Numbered from the stretch's first letter, positions 8,909 to 18,422 are shown. The stretch is 64,000 bases of DNA from Lacibacter sp. H407 (GCF_037892605.1 NZ_JBBKTU010000001.1:2480001-2544000), one strand, 5' to 3'. The notes: a model not told the origin generated them from the letters alone. Translations and numbers: made by a program.

Positions 8909-8941
8909 AAGTGGCGAGTGATTAACTCGCCACTTTTTTTA
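8909..8941 (+). terminator. Terminator after dnaJ
   Basis: AAGTGGCGAGT / ACTCGCCACTT stem (8909-8919 with 8925-8935), loop of 5, followed by a T run. Confidence 0.9.
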
Positions 8942-9067
8942 TGACCCGGTTATACGCCCCGTCGAACGGGAAAGTTGAGTTTTCCGTTGTCATTTTAAGT
9001 GGGGCAAGTTCGCTCAACGCTTCGTTCGATTCCTTATTTTTACGGCTTTTTTAAATGCTTCGCAAAC

Positions 9068-9514
9068 ATGAGTAATAACCTGATCTATTCCATTCCTGCA
9101 AGGTTTCGACGTATAGAAAATCTGCACATTCTTTTCTGGCTTATTAAAGATGCGTGTTGGGCGCTGAACCTTCATATACCGGCGTTGATCATGATCGTTC
9201 CAACTATGTTGGCAGCGTTAATTATTACCTGGCAAACAAGAAAAATATTCTCTGAACTGGTACATAACCTGGCCGTGGTTTTCTGGATCACAGCCAACTG
9301 TACCTGGATGATCGGTGAATTCTATGGTTGGGACGAAGGGAAGTTTGGACTTCGTAATATGTCGCTGATCCCTTTTAGTATCGGCTTATTAATTCTCTTC
9401 GTGTATTACTTCTTGTATTTCGTGAACCGAAAATTCAGGGAGAAAGTAATTGTTCAAACAGAAGAGGCATTGAAAGAGGAACTGAGCCATCAGGCAGAAC
9501 GAAAAACAGCCTGA
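9068..9514 (+). CDS. Integral membrane protein, unknown function
   Basis: A 148-residue protein with three or four predicted membrane helices (HIPALIMIVPTMLAALIITWQ, LAVVFWITANCTWMIGEF, LIPFSIGLLILFVYYFLYF) and a charged C-terminal tail. ATG at 9068 (MSNNLIYSIPARFRRIENLH) is a better start than the upstream in-frame codon, which would add a non-homologous-looking stretch. Stand-alone gene between dnaJ and aspS. No family recognised. Confidence 0.7.
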   Translation: MSNNLIYSIPARFRRIENLHILFWLIKDACWALNLHIPALIMIVPTMLAALIITWQTRKIFSELVHNLAVVFWITANCTWMIGEFYGWDEGKFGLRNMSLIPFSIGLLILFVYYFLYFVNRKFREKVIVQTEEALKEELSHQAERKTA

Positions 9515-9544
9515 AACTGCTTCGGAAGGTTACCGCTCAATAGT

Positions 9545-9552
9545 TATCTTTG
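9545..9552 (+). promoter_or_regulatory. -7 box of aspS
   Basis: TATCTTTG, a perfect TAnnTTTG, about 90 bases before the aspS ATG at 9640. It supports the downstream start. Confidence 0.45.
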
Positions 9553-9639
9553 CGCTCCTTAGCAAACCTTTCTGTTGAAGCTGTTAAGTTTCGGTATAGC
9601 CTTACTTTTCACTTTCGACTTTCAACTTTAAATTTTACT

Positions 9640-11778
9640 ATGTATCGTTCTCATACCTGTGGCGAATTAAGAAGTAATCATGTCGGCAGCACCGTAACCC
9701 TCGCCGGCTGGGTGCAAACCGTTCGCAAGTTCGGCAGCATCACGTTTGTTGATTTGCGTGACCGTTACGGCATTACGCAGTTGTTGTTTGGTGAAGAACT
9801 GAATAAAGTACTGGATGAAAATCCGCTTGGCCGTGAGTTTGTATTGCAGGCAACCGGCACCGTTAGTGAGCGTAGTAATAAGAACCCCAATATTGCAACT
9901 GGTGATGTTGAGATTCTTATCACTGAATTTAAGGTGCTGAATAAATCAGCAGTTCCGCCTTTTACTATCCAGGACGATACAGATGGTGGTGATGATCTGC
10001 GGATGAAATACCGTTTCCTCGATCTTCGTCGCAATGCAGTGAAACGAAATATTGAACTGCGTTATGCAGTGAACCGTGCTGCAAGAAATTATTTGCATGG
10101 CAATGGTTTTATGGATATTGAAACACCATTCCTAATTAAATCGACTCCCGAAGGAGCAAGAGATTTTGTGGTGCCGAGCCGCATGAATCCCGGACAGTTT
10201 TATGCGTTGCCGCAAAGCCCGCAAACATTCAAACAATTGTTGATGGTGAGTGGATACGATCGATACTACCAGGTAGTGAAATGTTTTCGTGATGAAGATC
10301 TGCGTGCTGACCGTCAACCGGAGTTTACACAGATCGACTGTGAAATGGCATTTGTTGAACAGGAAGATATTCTCAACATGTTTGAAGGAATGATCAAATC
10401 GATCTTCAAAGATGTAAAGAATATTGATTACACAGAAGCAGTTGAACGCATGACATGGGAAGAAGCCATGTGGCAATACGGAAACGACAAGCCGGATATT
10501 CGTTTTGAAATGAATATCTGCAATCTCAAATTTCCTGCGCATACATTTCCAACTAAACAAAGTCAATCGGCGTTGATTGATGGTGCAGATTTTAAAGTAT
10601 TTGATGAAGCTGAAACAGTAGTTGCAATAGCGGCTCCCGGTTGCAGTGAATATACACGGAAGCAAACTGATGAATTAACAGAGTGGGTGAAACGTCCGCA
10701 GGTTGGTATGAAGGGGTTGGTGTTCATCAAGTGTAATGCTGACGGAACTTACAAAAGCAGTGTAGATAAATTCTATAGCGAAGAAAAATTAAAAGCAATA
10801 GCTGAAGCAACTAATGCAAAAGCAGGTGATTTGATTTTGATTTTAGCTGGTGCTGAAGAACGCACACGTAAAGCCATCAGCGATCTGCGGATGTACATGG
10901 CCGATAAGCTTGGCTTACGTAAAGCGGATGATTTTAAATTATTGTGGGTGCTCGACTTTCCATTGTTTGAATTTGCATTGGAAGACCAGGATGGAGGCGG
11001 AGCCGGTCGTTGGGTAGCAAGGCATCATCCGTTCACCAGTCCAAAGCCATCGCATATTGAAACAATGATCAACAACAGTCCGAAAGTGGATGATCTGGAT
11101 AAATATCTGGAGCACCCGTATGCAGGCATCAAAGCCAATGCATACGATATGGTGTTGAATGGAAACGAAATTGGTGGTGGTTCTATCCGTATTTACCAAC
11201 GTGAGCTGCAGGAAAAAATGTTTGCTGCATTGGGTATGAATGCAGAGGAACAACAACACAAATTTGGTTTCTTATTGGGTGCGTTTGAATATGGTGCACC
11301 GCCGCATGGTGGTATTGCCTTTGGTTTTGATCGTTTGTGTGCCATCCTCGGCGGCAGCGAAAGCATCCGTGATTTCATTGCCTTCCCGAAAAATAATTCA
11401 GGAAGAGATGTGATGCTGGATGCACCAAGTGCGATTGATACCAAGCAGTTTGATGAATTAAGTATTGAATTCACAAATGACTTTGTTCTTGAGCTTTTTG
11501 CAAATGAAAAATTGGACGATGCTGCTTTTAGTAGACTAGCAGATAAATTATTTAAAGTAGGTTTTGTGGGAGTTAGGGGCAACTTTATAGGGGAAGGCAT
11601 TGGTGGATATATTCATCATATTTGGATTGAACAAGTTTATCCTTCTGCAAAAAACATTCTAAATAGGAAAGAGGAACTTAGTTTGATATTTAAAGAATCA
11701 TTAGCTAATCCAGAAAATTTCAACAACGTCAATGTTTTAATGAAAGGTAAGTTGACAAAGTTGTGGGGTGCGTATTAA
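9640..11778 (+). CDS. aspS: Aspartate-tRNA ligase with an extra C-terminal segment
   Basis: Class II aminoacyl-tRNA synthetase charging tRNA-Asp. N-terminal OB-fold anticodon domain ([30 protein letters not shown]), motif 1 ([17 protein letters not shown]), motif 2 ([23 protein letters not shown]), a GAD insertion, and motif 3 ([15 protein letters not shown]). Bacterial AspRS normally ends about 30 residues after the conserved GRDxMLDAPS (here near residue 588). This protein continues to 712 residues, adding about 100 residues from [15 protein letters not shown] to KLTKLWGAY. That tail is visibly richer in A+T than the body and matches no domain I know. The ATG at 9640 is preferred because the promoter is at 9545. 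Confidence 0.95.
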   Translation: MYRSHTCGELRSNHVGSTVTLAGWVQTVRKFGSITFVDLRDRYGITQLLFGEELNKVLDENPLGREFVLQATGTVSERSNKNPNIATGDVEILITEFKVLNKSAVPPFTIQDDTDGGDDLRMKYRFLDLRRNAVKRNIELRYAVNRAARNYLHGNGFMDIETPFLIKSTPEGARDFVVPSRMNPGQFYALPQSPQTFKQLLMVSGYDRYYQVVKCFRDEDLRADRQPEFTQIDCEMAFVEQEDILNMFEGMIKSIFKDVKNIDYTEAVERMTWEEAMWQYGNDKPDIRFEMNICNLKFPAHTFPTKQSQSALIDGADFKVFDEAETVVAIAAPGCSEYTRKQTDELTEWVKRPQVGMKGLVFIKCNADGTYKSSVDKFYSEEKLKAIAEATNAKAGDLILILAGAEERTRKAISDLRMYMADKLGLRKADDFKLLWVLDFPLFEFALEDQDGGGAGRWVARHHPFTSPKPSHIETMINNSPKVDDLDKYLEHPYAGIKANAYDMVLNGNEIGGGSIRIYQRELQEKMFAALGMNAEEQQHKFGFLLGAFEYGAPPHGGIAFGFDRLCAILGGSESIRDFIAFPKNNSGRDVMLDAPSAIDTKQFDELSIEFTNDFVLELFANEKLDDAAFSRLADKLFKVGFVGVRGNFIGEGIGGYIHHIWIEQVYPSAKNILNRKEELSLIFKESLANPENFNNVNVLMKGKLTKLWGAY

Positions 11779-11789
11779 TCACAAATTCT

Positions 11790-12311
11790 ATGATGACTTT
11801 CTACCGCATCTTCTCTTATTTCCTTCTTGTAATTGCTGTAATCTTAGGCATTGCCGCTCTTTTCGCATTATTAATTGCATTGTCGAACCCTGCATTATTG
11901 CTGAGTGTGTTTGTGATTGTGGCAGTTGTGATTTATACTGTAGCCAGTTTTTTGTTTATGCTCAACGGTATCGATGGCAAACGTCAGCAACAAACAAAGT
12001 TGCGTGATTGGGTCAAAGTGAATGCATATGTATCCATTGTATTTGTGGTGATGAATCTGGTGCAGTCGATTGCTGTACTGCAGGATCCCACTGTATTTGC
12101 AGATGCTGTAAAGCAGGTGTCAACCATGCAGCAAACAAAATCGCCCTTGTCAACAACACTCATGATGAACGTTATGAAGGCGGTTGTTTGGTTTCTTCTT
12201 TTCTATGCATTGATACTGGGCGCACATATTGCATTGACCTTTCGTTATCTGAAAGAGTATGCATATCTGTTTGGCGATAAGCCCAATTCTACCTCCAACA
12301 GCCCATTTTAA
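11790..12311 (+). CDS. Four-helix membrane protein, unknown function
   Basis: A 173-residue protein with four predicted membrane helices (IFSYFLLVIAVILGIAALFA, LLLSVFVIVAVVIYTVASFLF, VNAYVSIVFVVMNLVQSIAV, AVVWFLLFYALILGAHIALTF). It starts at ATG 11790, 11 bases after the aspS stop, so it is probably translated from the aspS transcript. No family recognised. Confidence 0.65.
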   Translation: MMTFYRIFSYFLLVIAVILGIAALFALLIALSNPALLLSVFVIVAVVIYTVASFLFMLNGIDGKRQQQTKLRDWVKVNAYVSIVFVVMNLVQSIAVLQDPTVFADAVKQVSTMQQTKSPLSTTLMMNVMKAVVWFLLFYALILGAHIALTFRYLKEYAYLFGDKPNSTSNSPF

Positions 12312-12348
12312 CACAATTCATTTCCCGCTTCTTCGTTTCTTTATACAA

Positions 12349-13203
12349 ATGAAGTGTATGCGCATTATTATTATTTGCCTTCTTTCAACAATCAGTTTTT
12401 TTTCCTGCAAGAAAAAGGACAAGGATGCCATAACAGCACAAACACTGTTGAATGTAAAATACGGTACAGATATAAAGCAGTCGATGGATGTGTATCTTCC
12501 GTCTGGTCGAAGTGCTGCATCAACACCCGTGTTGATTCTCATTCATGGTGGAGGCTGGGTGGAAGGAAACAGAACCGATCTCAATGCGTTTGTTGATACA
12601 CTAAAGCGTCGGGCTCCGCAATATGCCATTTTCAACATCAGTTACCGATTGGTAGCAAACGGACAAAATCTTTTTCCATCACAAGAGATGGATGTAAAAG
12701 CTGCCGTTGAATTTATTTTCAGTAAACGTGACGAATATAAAATATCCGATCGTTTTGGATTAATGGGAGCAAGTGCCGGCGCACACCTGGCTTTGTTGCA
12801 TGCTTACAAATACATTACACCGGTAAAAGCGAAAGCGGTTGTTTCATTCTTTGGTCCAACAGAATTGGTGCAGATGTATAACAATCCGCCCAATCCACTA
12901 ATCCCATTGCTGTTAACATCTGTAACCGGCGGAACACCAAGTTCAAATCCAGGCATCTATCAGCAATCCTCGCCCTTTAATTTTGTAACCAACACAAGCA
13001 CACCAACATTGCTGTTGCATGGGGGACTTGATATTGTAGTTGCGCCTTCGCAATCAACAATACTGCAAAACAAGTTGAATACAGTTGCTGTTCCCAATCA
13101 ATTTGTATTGTACCCGGGAGGCGGACATGGTGATTGGGATGCGGCTACTTATCATGATGCATTTAATAAAGTAGATGCTTTTTTAAAAATTCATCATCCA
13201 TAA
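12349..13203 (+). CDS. Alpha/beta hydrolase lipoprotein (esterase/BD-FAE type)
   Basis: A 284-residue cell-envelope hydrolase. Lipoprotein signal MKCMRIIIICLLSTISFFSCKKK. Oxyanion segment LIHGGGWVEGNRTDL, nucleophile elbow GASAGAHLALL, acid LLHGGLDIVVAPSQS, and catalytic His in PGGGHGDWD. This is the layout of carboxylesterase/feruloyl-esterase-like enzymes; the substrate is unknown. ATG at 12349 or 12358 gives the lipoprotein signal, while longer reading frames overlap the preceding gene and add no useful N-terminus. Confidence 0.85.
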   Translation: MKCMRIIIICLLSTISFFSCKKKDKDAITAQTLLNVKYGTDIKQSMDVYLPSGRSAASTPVLILIHGGGWVEGNRTDLNAFVDTLKRRAPQYAIFNISYRLVANGQNLFPSQEMDVKAAVEFIFSKRDEYKISDRFGLMGASAGAHLALLHAYKYITPVKAKAVVSFFGPTELVQMYNNPPNPLIPLLLTSVTGGTPSSNPGIYQQSSPFNFVTNTSTPTLLLHGGLDIVVAPSQSTILQNKLNTVAVPNQFVLYPGGGHGDWDAATYHDAFNKVDAFLKIHHP

Positions 13204-13276
13204 AAAGTAAAATTCATACGTTTACCACTGCTCATTTCCTGTGAAAAAATTTCTATAATTACTCTAACTTGCCTGC

Positions 13277-14533
13277 ATGCAGGCTCCTTTAGCAGAACGT
13301 TTACGGCCAAAGCAATTGAATGATCTTGTAGGTCAACAGCATCTTACAGGACAAGGCGGTATTTTGCAAAAAGCGATTGCCAGTGGCAATATTCCCAGTA
13401 TGATCTTGTGGGGACCTCCCGGTGTTGGGAAAACAACCATCGCCAACATCATTGCACACAATGTGAGTGCAACTTATTATCAGTTAAGTGCCATCAGCAG
13501 TGGTGTGAAAGATGTACGTGAAGTTATTGAACAGGCAAAGCAGGAAACAAAAGCCATTTTATTTATTGATGAGATTCATCGTTTCAATAAAGGTCAGCAG
13601 GATGCCTTGTTAGGTGCTGTTGAAAAAGGGATCATTACATTGATTGGCGCTACAACGGAGAACCCTTCGTTTGAAGTGAACAGCGCCTTGCTCAGCCGTT
13701 GCCAGGTATTTGTGTTGAAAGCATTGGATGAAAACGATCTTGTTCAGTTATTGCAAAAAGCAATTACGGATGATGTTGTATTGAAAGAAAAGAAGATTGA
13801 GTTAAAAGAAACTGAAGCACTCATTCGATTAAGTGGTGGTGATGCACGGAAATTATTAAACCTGTTAGAAATTGTTGCTGATAGTTCAGGGAATGAAATG
13901 CTGATAACAGATGAATCCGTGTTGCAAACCGTTCAGCAAAAAATGGCCTTGTATGATAAAAGCGGTGAGCAGCATTACGATATTATTTCTGCGTTTATCA
14001 AATCCATTCGTGGCAGCGATCCCAATGCAGCTGTGTATTGGTTAGCAAGAATGATCGAAGGTGGTGAAGATGTAAAATTTATTGCCCGTCGTTTATTGAT
14101 CCTTGCCAGTGAAGATATCGGCAATGCAAATCCCAATGCATTGTTACTTGCAAACGCAACGTTTGATGCTGTGAATAAGATCGGTTATCCTGAGTCGCAG
14201 CTTATTTTATCGCAATGTGTCATCTATCTCGCCTCCAGTGCAAAAAGTAATACTGCAACAGTTGCAATTGGAAATGCAATGGCTGCGGTTAAACAATTTG
14301 GCGATCTGTCTGTTCCGCTACATATCCGTAACGCTCCAACTAAGCTGATGAAGAACATGGACTACGGGAAAGGGTATCAGTATTCGCACAGTTATGAAAA
14401 CAATTTTTCTTCACAGGAGTATCTTCCGGAGAAAATTGTTGGAACAAAATTTTATGAACCGGGTAAAAATATAAGAGAAGAAGAGTTGAGAAGGTTTCTG
14501 AAACAACTCTGGAAAGAAAAATATAATTATTAA
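13277..14533 (+). CDS. rarA: Replication-associated recombination protein A
   Basis: A 418-residue AAA+ ATPase of the RarA/MgsA/WRNIP1 family that acts at stalled replication forks. Walker A GPPGVGKT at residues 46-53, Walker B LFIDEIHRF, sensor segment GATTENPSFEVNSALLSRC, and the C-terminal tetramerisation domain with GSDPNAAVYWLARM and ASEDIGNANP. Full length. It is followed 12 bp later by a peptidase gene and probably shares its transcript. Confidence 0.95.
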   Translation: MQAPLAERLRPKQLNDLVGQQHLTGQGGILQKAIASGNIPSMILWGPPGVGKTTIANIIAHNVSATYYQLSAISSGVKDVREVIEQAKQETKAILFIDEIHRFNKGQQDALLGAVEKGIITLIGATTENPSFEVNSALLSRCQVFVLKALDENDLVQLLQKAITDDVVLKEKKIELKETEALIRLSGGDARKLLNLLEIVADSSGNEMLITDESVLQTVQQKMALYDKSGEQHYDIISAFIKSIRGSDPNAAVYWLARMIEGGEDVKFIARRLLILASEDIGNANPNALLLANATFDAVNKIGYPESQLILSQCVIYLASSAKSNTATVAIGNAMAAVKQFGDLSVPLHIRNAPTKLMKNMDYGKGYQYSHSYENNFSSQEYLPEKIVGTKFYEPGKNIREEELRRFLKQLWKEKYNY

Positions 14534-14545
14534 TCAATCAACTTT

Positions 14546-15898
14546 ATGAAACAAGTTTCGTTGTTCGTTTTTGTTTGTCTGTTCCTGTTAAGTGGAATCA
14601 ATGCTCAAACCACTATTCAGCGTGATCCTGAAATTGAAAAGATGGTCACAGCTATCTCTTCCGATTCACTCAAAGCCTACATTTTGAAAATGGTGAGTTT
14701 TGGCACACGCCATACGATGAGTACGGTTACAGATCCCAAGCAAGGCATCGGTGCAGCACGTGAATGGGTGGTAGCGAAATTTAAAGAGTTTGCCAAACAA
14801 TCAAACGGGAGAATGACGGCCTTTGTTGATACAACAACATTGCAACCCGATGGAAGACGCATCAGCAAACCGGTAAATCTCGGTAATGCAATGGCGATCT
14901 TGAAAGGAACTAATCCAGCTGACCAACGCATATTTGTGATCAGTGGTCATTTAGATAGTCGTGTAACGGATGTAATGAATGCAACAAGTGAAGCGCCGGG
15001 TGCAAATGATGATGCAAGTGGTGTGGCTGCGGTACTTGAATGTGCACGCATCATGAGCAAGTATGAATTTTCCGCAACCATCATTTTTGTTGCAGTGAGC
15101 GGCGAAGAGCAAGGTTTGTTAGGCGCCAATTTTATGGCAGGAAAAGCAAAAGATCAAAACTGGATCATTGAAGCCGTGTTGAACAATGATATCATGGGTT
15201 CAAACAACAGCAATGAAACAAACATCATCAACAATACAAAAGTGCGTGTATTCAGTGAAGGATTGCCGGCTTATGAATTAGATAAAGCTGCTGCAAATAT
15301 CCGTAATCTTGGTTTGGAGAATGATGGCAAGTCGAGACAGCTGGCACGGTATGTAAAAGAAATCGGCGAACGTTATGTTGATAATCTGGAAGTGGTAATG
15401 GTATATCGCAATGATCGGTTTTTACGTGGAGGAGATCATACACCTTTCATCCAAAAAGGATTTGCAGCCGTACGTATTACTGAAATGAATGAAAACTTCA
15501 ATCATCAACACCAGGATCTGCGAACAGATAAAGGAATTCAATATGGCGACTTACCCGAGTTCATGGACTTCGTGTATTTGGCAAAGAACACAGGGATCAA
15601 TCTTGCATCATTAGCAAATCTTGCAAAAGCTCCTTCGATGCCATTGGAAGTAAAGATCGAGACAAGAAGTTTGACGAACTATTCACTCATCAATTGGAAG
15701 CAACCAGCAGTTGGAAAAGTAAAAGGTTATTATGTGTTGCTGCGTGAAACAACAAGTGCCGTTTGGCAAAAGAAAATTTTCACGACTGAAACCAATGTGA
15801 AACTACCTTACTCAAAAGACAATTATTTTTTTGCAGTGCAATCGGTAAATGAAAACGGCAACGAAAGTTTACCTGTTGTACCAACACCCGGACGATAA
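14546..15898 (+). CDS. Secreted M28-family zinc metallopeptidase
   Basis: A 450-residue exported aminopeptidase-like enzyme. Signal peptide MKQVSLFVFVCLFLLSGINAQ. Zinc ligands are visible in VISGHLDSR, GANDDASGVAAVLE and VSGEEQGLLGA, with a late His in RGGDHTPF. The last 90 residues form an FN3-like domain (SLTNYSLINWKQPAVGKVKGYYVLLR). Its stop shares a base with the start of the following GNAT gene (TAATG), so the two are translationally coupled. Confidence 0.9.
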   Translation: MKQVSLFVFVCLFLLSGINAQTTIQRDPEIEKMVTAISSDSLKAYILKMVSFGTRHTMSTVTDPKQGIGAAREWVVAKFKEFAKQSNGRMTAFVDTTTLQPDGRRISKPVNLGNAMAILKGTNPADQRIFVISGHLDSRVTDVMNATSEAPGANDDASGVAAVLECARIMSKYEFSATIIFVAVSGEEQGLLGANFMAGKAKDQNWIIEAVLNNDIMGSNNSNETNIINNTKVRVFSEGLPAYELDKAAANIRNLGLENDGKSRQLARYVKEIGERYVDNLEVVMVYRNDRFLRGGDHTPFIQKGFAAVRITEMNENFNHQHQDLRTDKGIQYGDLPEFMDFVYLAKNTGINLASLANLAKAPSMPLEVKIETRSLTNYSLINWKQPAVGKVKGYYVLLRETTSAVWQKKIFTTETNVKLPYSKDNYFFAVQSVNENGNESLPVVPTPGR

Positions 15899-16362
15899 TG
15901 AAACTGAATTGGATCGTAAAAAAATTTGAAGCATTAACGCCATACGAGTTATACAATATCATGTGGCTACGTAATGAAGTATTTGTTGTGGAACAAAACT
16001 GTGTGTACCAGGATGCTGATTATAAAGATCAGAAAGGTTGGCATTTAATGGGAGTTGATGAAGAAGGCAAGCTGATGGCTTATGTTCGATTGTTGCCCGT
16101 GGGTGTTTCGTATGAAAGCGAACCTTCCATAGGGAGGGTCGTTACAAATCCGGTGGCAAGAGGAACAGGAGTTGGGAGAGAGTTGATGCAGATCGCTATT
16201 GAGCAATGCAAAGAATTATTTGGCAAGAAAGCCATCAAAATCGGAGCACAGTATTATCTGTTGAAATTCTATTCTTCACTCGGCTTTGAACAAACAAGTG
16301 AAATATATCTGGAAGATAATATCGAGCATATAGAAATGATTCGGAATTGTGAAAAGGAATAG
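15898..16362 (+). CDS. GNAT-family N-acetyltransferase (ElaA-like)
   Basis: A 154-residue acyl-CoA-dependent acetyltransferase. The N-terminus LTPYELYNIMWLRNEVFVVEQNCVYQDADYKD is characteristic of the ElaA subgroup. The acetyl-CoA loop is seen in RVVTNPVARGTGVGRELM. The substrate is unknown. It overlaps the peptidase stop codon by one base. Confidence 0.88.
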   Translation: MKLNWIVKKFEALTPYELYNIMWLRNEVFVVEQNCVYQDADYKDQKGWHLMGVDEEGKLMAYVRLLPVGVSYESEPSIGRVVTNPVARGTGVGRELMQIAIEQCKELFGKKAIKIGAQYYLLKFYSSLGFEQTSEIYLEDNIEHIEMIRNCEKE

Positions 16363-16518
16363 GTAATTTTACTTAACACCACAAGTAAAACTGCTTAAAA
16401 GCCTATGCCAGTAAGGGTTTCCACCGATTTCATCAAAGAAAAAATTTTGAAGTTCAAGATTTGTTTTCTAATATTGCCTTGTCGTATCCAATACAAGAGA
16501 AACCAAATATCCAATTCT

Positions 16519-17514
16519 ATGAAAGTACGTACATTACTTCTTCCTCTGTACGCATTACTGCTTCTACTAGTCAACACTCATGATCTGAGTGCACAGGTTG
16601 GATTATCAACTGCAAATTCCCGTTTTGAAATCGGATTGAATATTGGCCCCATGAATTTCCTTGGTGATCTCGGTGGTAACCGTGGTAAAGGAGGATATGG
16701 CCCAAAAGATAATAACATACCTGTTACCAATATGATTGCCGGTATTTCTGCATCCTATTATCCATCTGAATGGTTGGGTTTTCGTTTAGCAGGCAATATT
16801 GGTCAAATGGAAGGTGATGATCGTTTAGTTAAGCAAAAGCAACCGGCCGATACCTACGAAGGCTCACGGAAATACAGAAACATTACATTCCGTTCTCCTT
16901 TATACGAAGCTTATGTTGGAGTTGAAGTTTTCCCTACAGCATTTATTGGTTTGAAAAACGGCTCAGGCTTACCACGTTTTCGTCCTTACGGTATTCTCGG
17001 TATTGGTGTGTTTAAATTCAAACCACAGGGACTTTATAAAGATCCTGCCGGTAATGAATCGTGGGTTGATCTGAAACCATTACGTCTTGAAGGACAAGGA
17101 ATGGTTGAAACAGGAATTCCTGAATACAGTCTTATTAATTACAACATTCCAATGGGTGTTGGTATTAAATACGATATCACGGAACGAATTACGTTTGCAA
17201 TTGAATTGATTCATCGTAAAACCGGAAGTGATTATATTGATGATGTGAGTAACAAGTTTATTGATCCGGCTTTGTTTGATCAGTATCTTACGCCAAGCCA
17301 GGCGGTGATGGCGAAGTACCTTTCAAATCCAAGCTCGTTTTATCCAAACTCTAATCCGGCCTATACACCGTATCGGGTTGGCAAGAAGAGAGGTAACCCG
17401 AACAGAAACGATTCTTATTTCTCCAGTACATTCAGATTAACGTGGAAGATTGGTGATGTGTACGCAGACTGGTTCCGAAATAAGAATTCGATGAAATGTC
17501 CGCAGTATTTTTAG
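16519..17514 (+). CDS. DUF6089-like outer-membrane beta-barrel protein
   Basis: A 331-residue exported protein with signal peptide MKVRTLLLPLYALLLLLVNTHDLSAQ and a mature start RFEIGLNIGPMNFLGDLGGNRG, typical of the Bacteroidota DUF6089 family of small beta-barrels. Alternating aromatic strands run to the end (DSYFSSTFRLTWKIGDVYADWF). ATG at 16519 gives the signal peptide. It is followed by a 43-residue membrane peptide and then the RNA repeat array on the same strand. Confidence 0.8.
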   Translation: MKVRTLLLPLYALLLLLVNTHDLSAQVGLSTANSRFEIGLNIGPMNFLGDLGGNRGKGGYGPKDNNIPVTNMIAGISASYYPSEWLGFRLAGNIGQMEGDDRLVKQKQPADTYEGSRKYRNITFRSPLYEAYVGVEVFPTAFIGLKNGSGLPRFRPYGILGIGVFKFKPQGLYKDPAGNESWVDLKPLRLEGQGMVETGIPEYSLINYNIPMGVGIKYDITERITFAIELIHRKTGSDYIDDVSNKFIDPALFDQYLTPSQAVMAKYLSNPSSFYPNSNPAYTPYRVGKKRGNPNRNDSYFSSTFRLTWKIGDVYADWFRNKNSMKCPQYF

Positions 17515-17547
17515 ATTATATTTTTTATCCATACCCAAACCCAAAAC

Positions 17548-17679
17548 ATGAAAACCGAAATCCCGAAAACAAGGGCCAGAGTATTGGCCAGTCCTGAAAC
17601 CACCATCTGGTTACTTCGTATTGGCTTAATAACGTTGTACGTTATCCTTTACATTTTCAAGAAAAAATTATACCTGTAA
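17548..17679 (+). CDS. 43-residue single-pass membrane peptide
   Basis: A short frame starting at ATG 17548 encodes a basic N-terminus (MKTEIPKTRARVLASPET) followed by one hydrophobic helix (IWLLRIGLITLYVILYIF) and a KKKLYL tail. The composition is that of a real small membrane protein. It lies 33 bp after the DUF6089 gene and ends 6 bp before the first RNA unit. Function unknown. Confidence 0.55.
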   Translation: MKTEIPKTRARVLASPETTIWLLRIGLITLYVILYIFKKKLYL

Positions 17680-17685
17680 ATTTAT

Positions 17686-17797
17686 AAGCAAAGTATGCAA
17701 TAAACGTTAGTCCGTACCCTTTCTCATAGTTTTCCAATCCTGTGAAAATCTAAATAAGAGAACCAGTGACCGATATTTATTTCACCATGCTTTGCTT
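17686..17797 (+). ncRNA. Structured RNA-like repeat, unit 1
   Basis: Outer stem AAGCAAAGTATG (17686-17697) with CATGCTTTGCTT (17786-17797). Second stem AATAAA with TTTATT. Conserved internal strands GTTAGTCCGTACC and CCAGTGACCGATA face each other, with GTC able to pair with GAC. The apical hairpin is specific to this unit: TTCTC/GAGAA plus GTTTTC/GAAAATC with one bulge. A T run follows the outer stem (TTTTTT from 17796). Copy-specific changes preserve pairing. The plus strand is favoured as the RNA strand because every unit except the last is followed by T residues. Confidence 0.7.
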
Positions 17798-17840
17798 TTT
17801 TCCTATTACTAATTAAATATAGTAGTAGCATTAACTCTTT

Positions 17841-17953
17841 GAACAAAGTATGCAATAAACGTTAATCCGTACCCCTTTTTCCGATATTGTTTAATATTGG
17901 TTAAAGCGAAAAAGAGAACCAACGATCGATATTTATTTCACCATGCTTTGTTC
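17841..17953 (+). ncRNA. Structured RNA-like repeat, unit 2
   Basis: Outer stem GAACAAAGTATG with CATGCTTTGTTC (17942-17953), second stem AATAAA/TTTATT, internal strands GTTAATCCGTACC and CCAACGATCGATA (ATC pairs with GAT where unit 1 has GTC/GAC). Apical helix CTTTTTC/GAAAAAG is capped by CGATATT/AATATTG. Followed by ATTTTTTTC. Confidence 0.7.
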
Positions 17954-17999
17954 ATTTTTTTCTTTACTTATTAAACCTGATAATAACATTCAACTCTTT

Positions 18000-18112
18000 G
18001 AGCAAAGTATGTAATAAACGTTAATCCGTACCCCTTTTTCCGATGTTGTCTAATATTGGTTAAAGCGAAAAAGAGAACCAACGATCGATATTTATTTCAC
18101 CATGCTTTGCTC
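18000..18112 (+). ncRNA. Structured RNA-like repeat, unit 3
   Basis: Outer stem GAGCAAAGTATG with CATGCTTTGCTC (18101-18112): the A-to-G change on the left arm is matched by T-to-C on the right arm relative to unit 2. The apical hairpin carries CGATGTT/AATATTG with G-U pairs. Followed by AATTTTTTC. Confidence 0.7.
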
Positions 18113-18157
18113 AATTTTTTCTTTACTTATCAAACTAAAAATAATATTCAACTCTTT

Positions 18158-18272
18158 GAACAAAGTATGCAATAAACGTTAATCCGTACCCCTTTTTCCG
18201 ATGTTGTCTAATATTGGTAAAAGCGAAAAAAAGAGAACCAACGATCGATATTTATTTCACCATGCTTTGTTC
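18158..18272 (+). ncRNA. Structured RNA-like repeat, unit 4
   Basis: Outer stem GAACAAAGTATG with CATGCTTTGTTC (18261-18272). The rest is nearly identical to unit 3, with two extra A residues in the right arm of the apical helix. Followed by AATTTTTTA. Confidence 0.7.
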
Positions 18273-18317
18273 AATTTTTTATTCCATGTGTAAACCAAGA
18301 CTGATCAATTATGATTT

Positions 18318-18422
18318 TGGCAACGTATGCAGTAAATGTTAGTCCGTACCTACTCAAAAGCTTTCTTGTTTGGAAGAGAGCCTGATACCAGTGACCGATA
18401 TTTATTTTACCATGCATTGCTG
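18318..18422 (+). ncRNA. Structured RNA-like repeat, unit 5 (diverged)
   Basis: Outer stem TGGCAACGTATG with CATGCATTGCTG (18411-18422), one C-A mismatch and several G-U pairs. AGTAAA/TTTATT second stem. Internal strands GTTAGTCCGTACC and CCAGTGACCGATA as in unit 1. The apical hairpin is entirely different in sequence, GCTTTCTT (18360-18367) with AAGAGAGC (18374-18381), yet still pairs. No T run follows; instead the array terminator is 30 bp downstream. Confidence 0.65.

Noticed and set aside
8957-8987. Small hairpins (CCCGT-CGA-ACGGG and AACGGGAAA/TTTTCCGTT) after the dnaJ terminator
   Set aside because: They overlap each other, have weak stems and no T tract; no function can be argued.
17686-18422. 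The tandem repeats as a CRISPR array
   Set aside because: Units are over 100 bp, internally paired and diverged; the intervening 45-bp linkers are themselves homologous, not unique spacers; no cas genes are present.
17686-18422. The repeats as coding sequence or a REP/MITE transposon family
   Set aside because: No frame stays open through a unit. The copies are in strict tandem, flanked by T runs, with no target duplications or dispersed copies seen elsewhere in the window.
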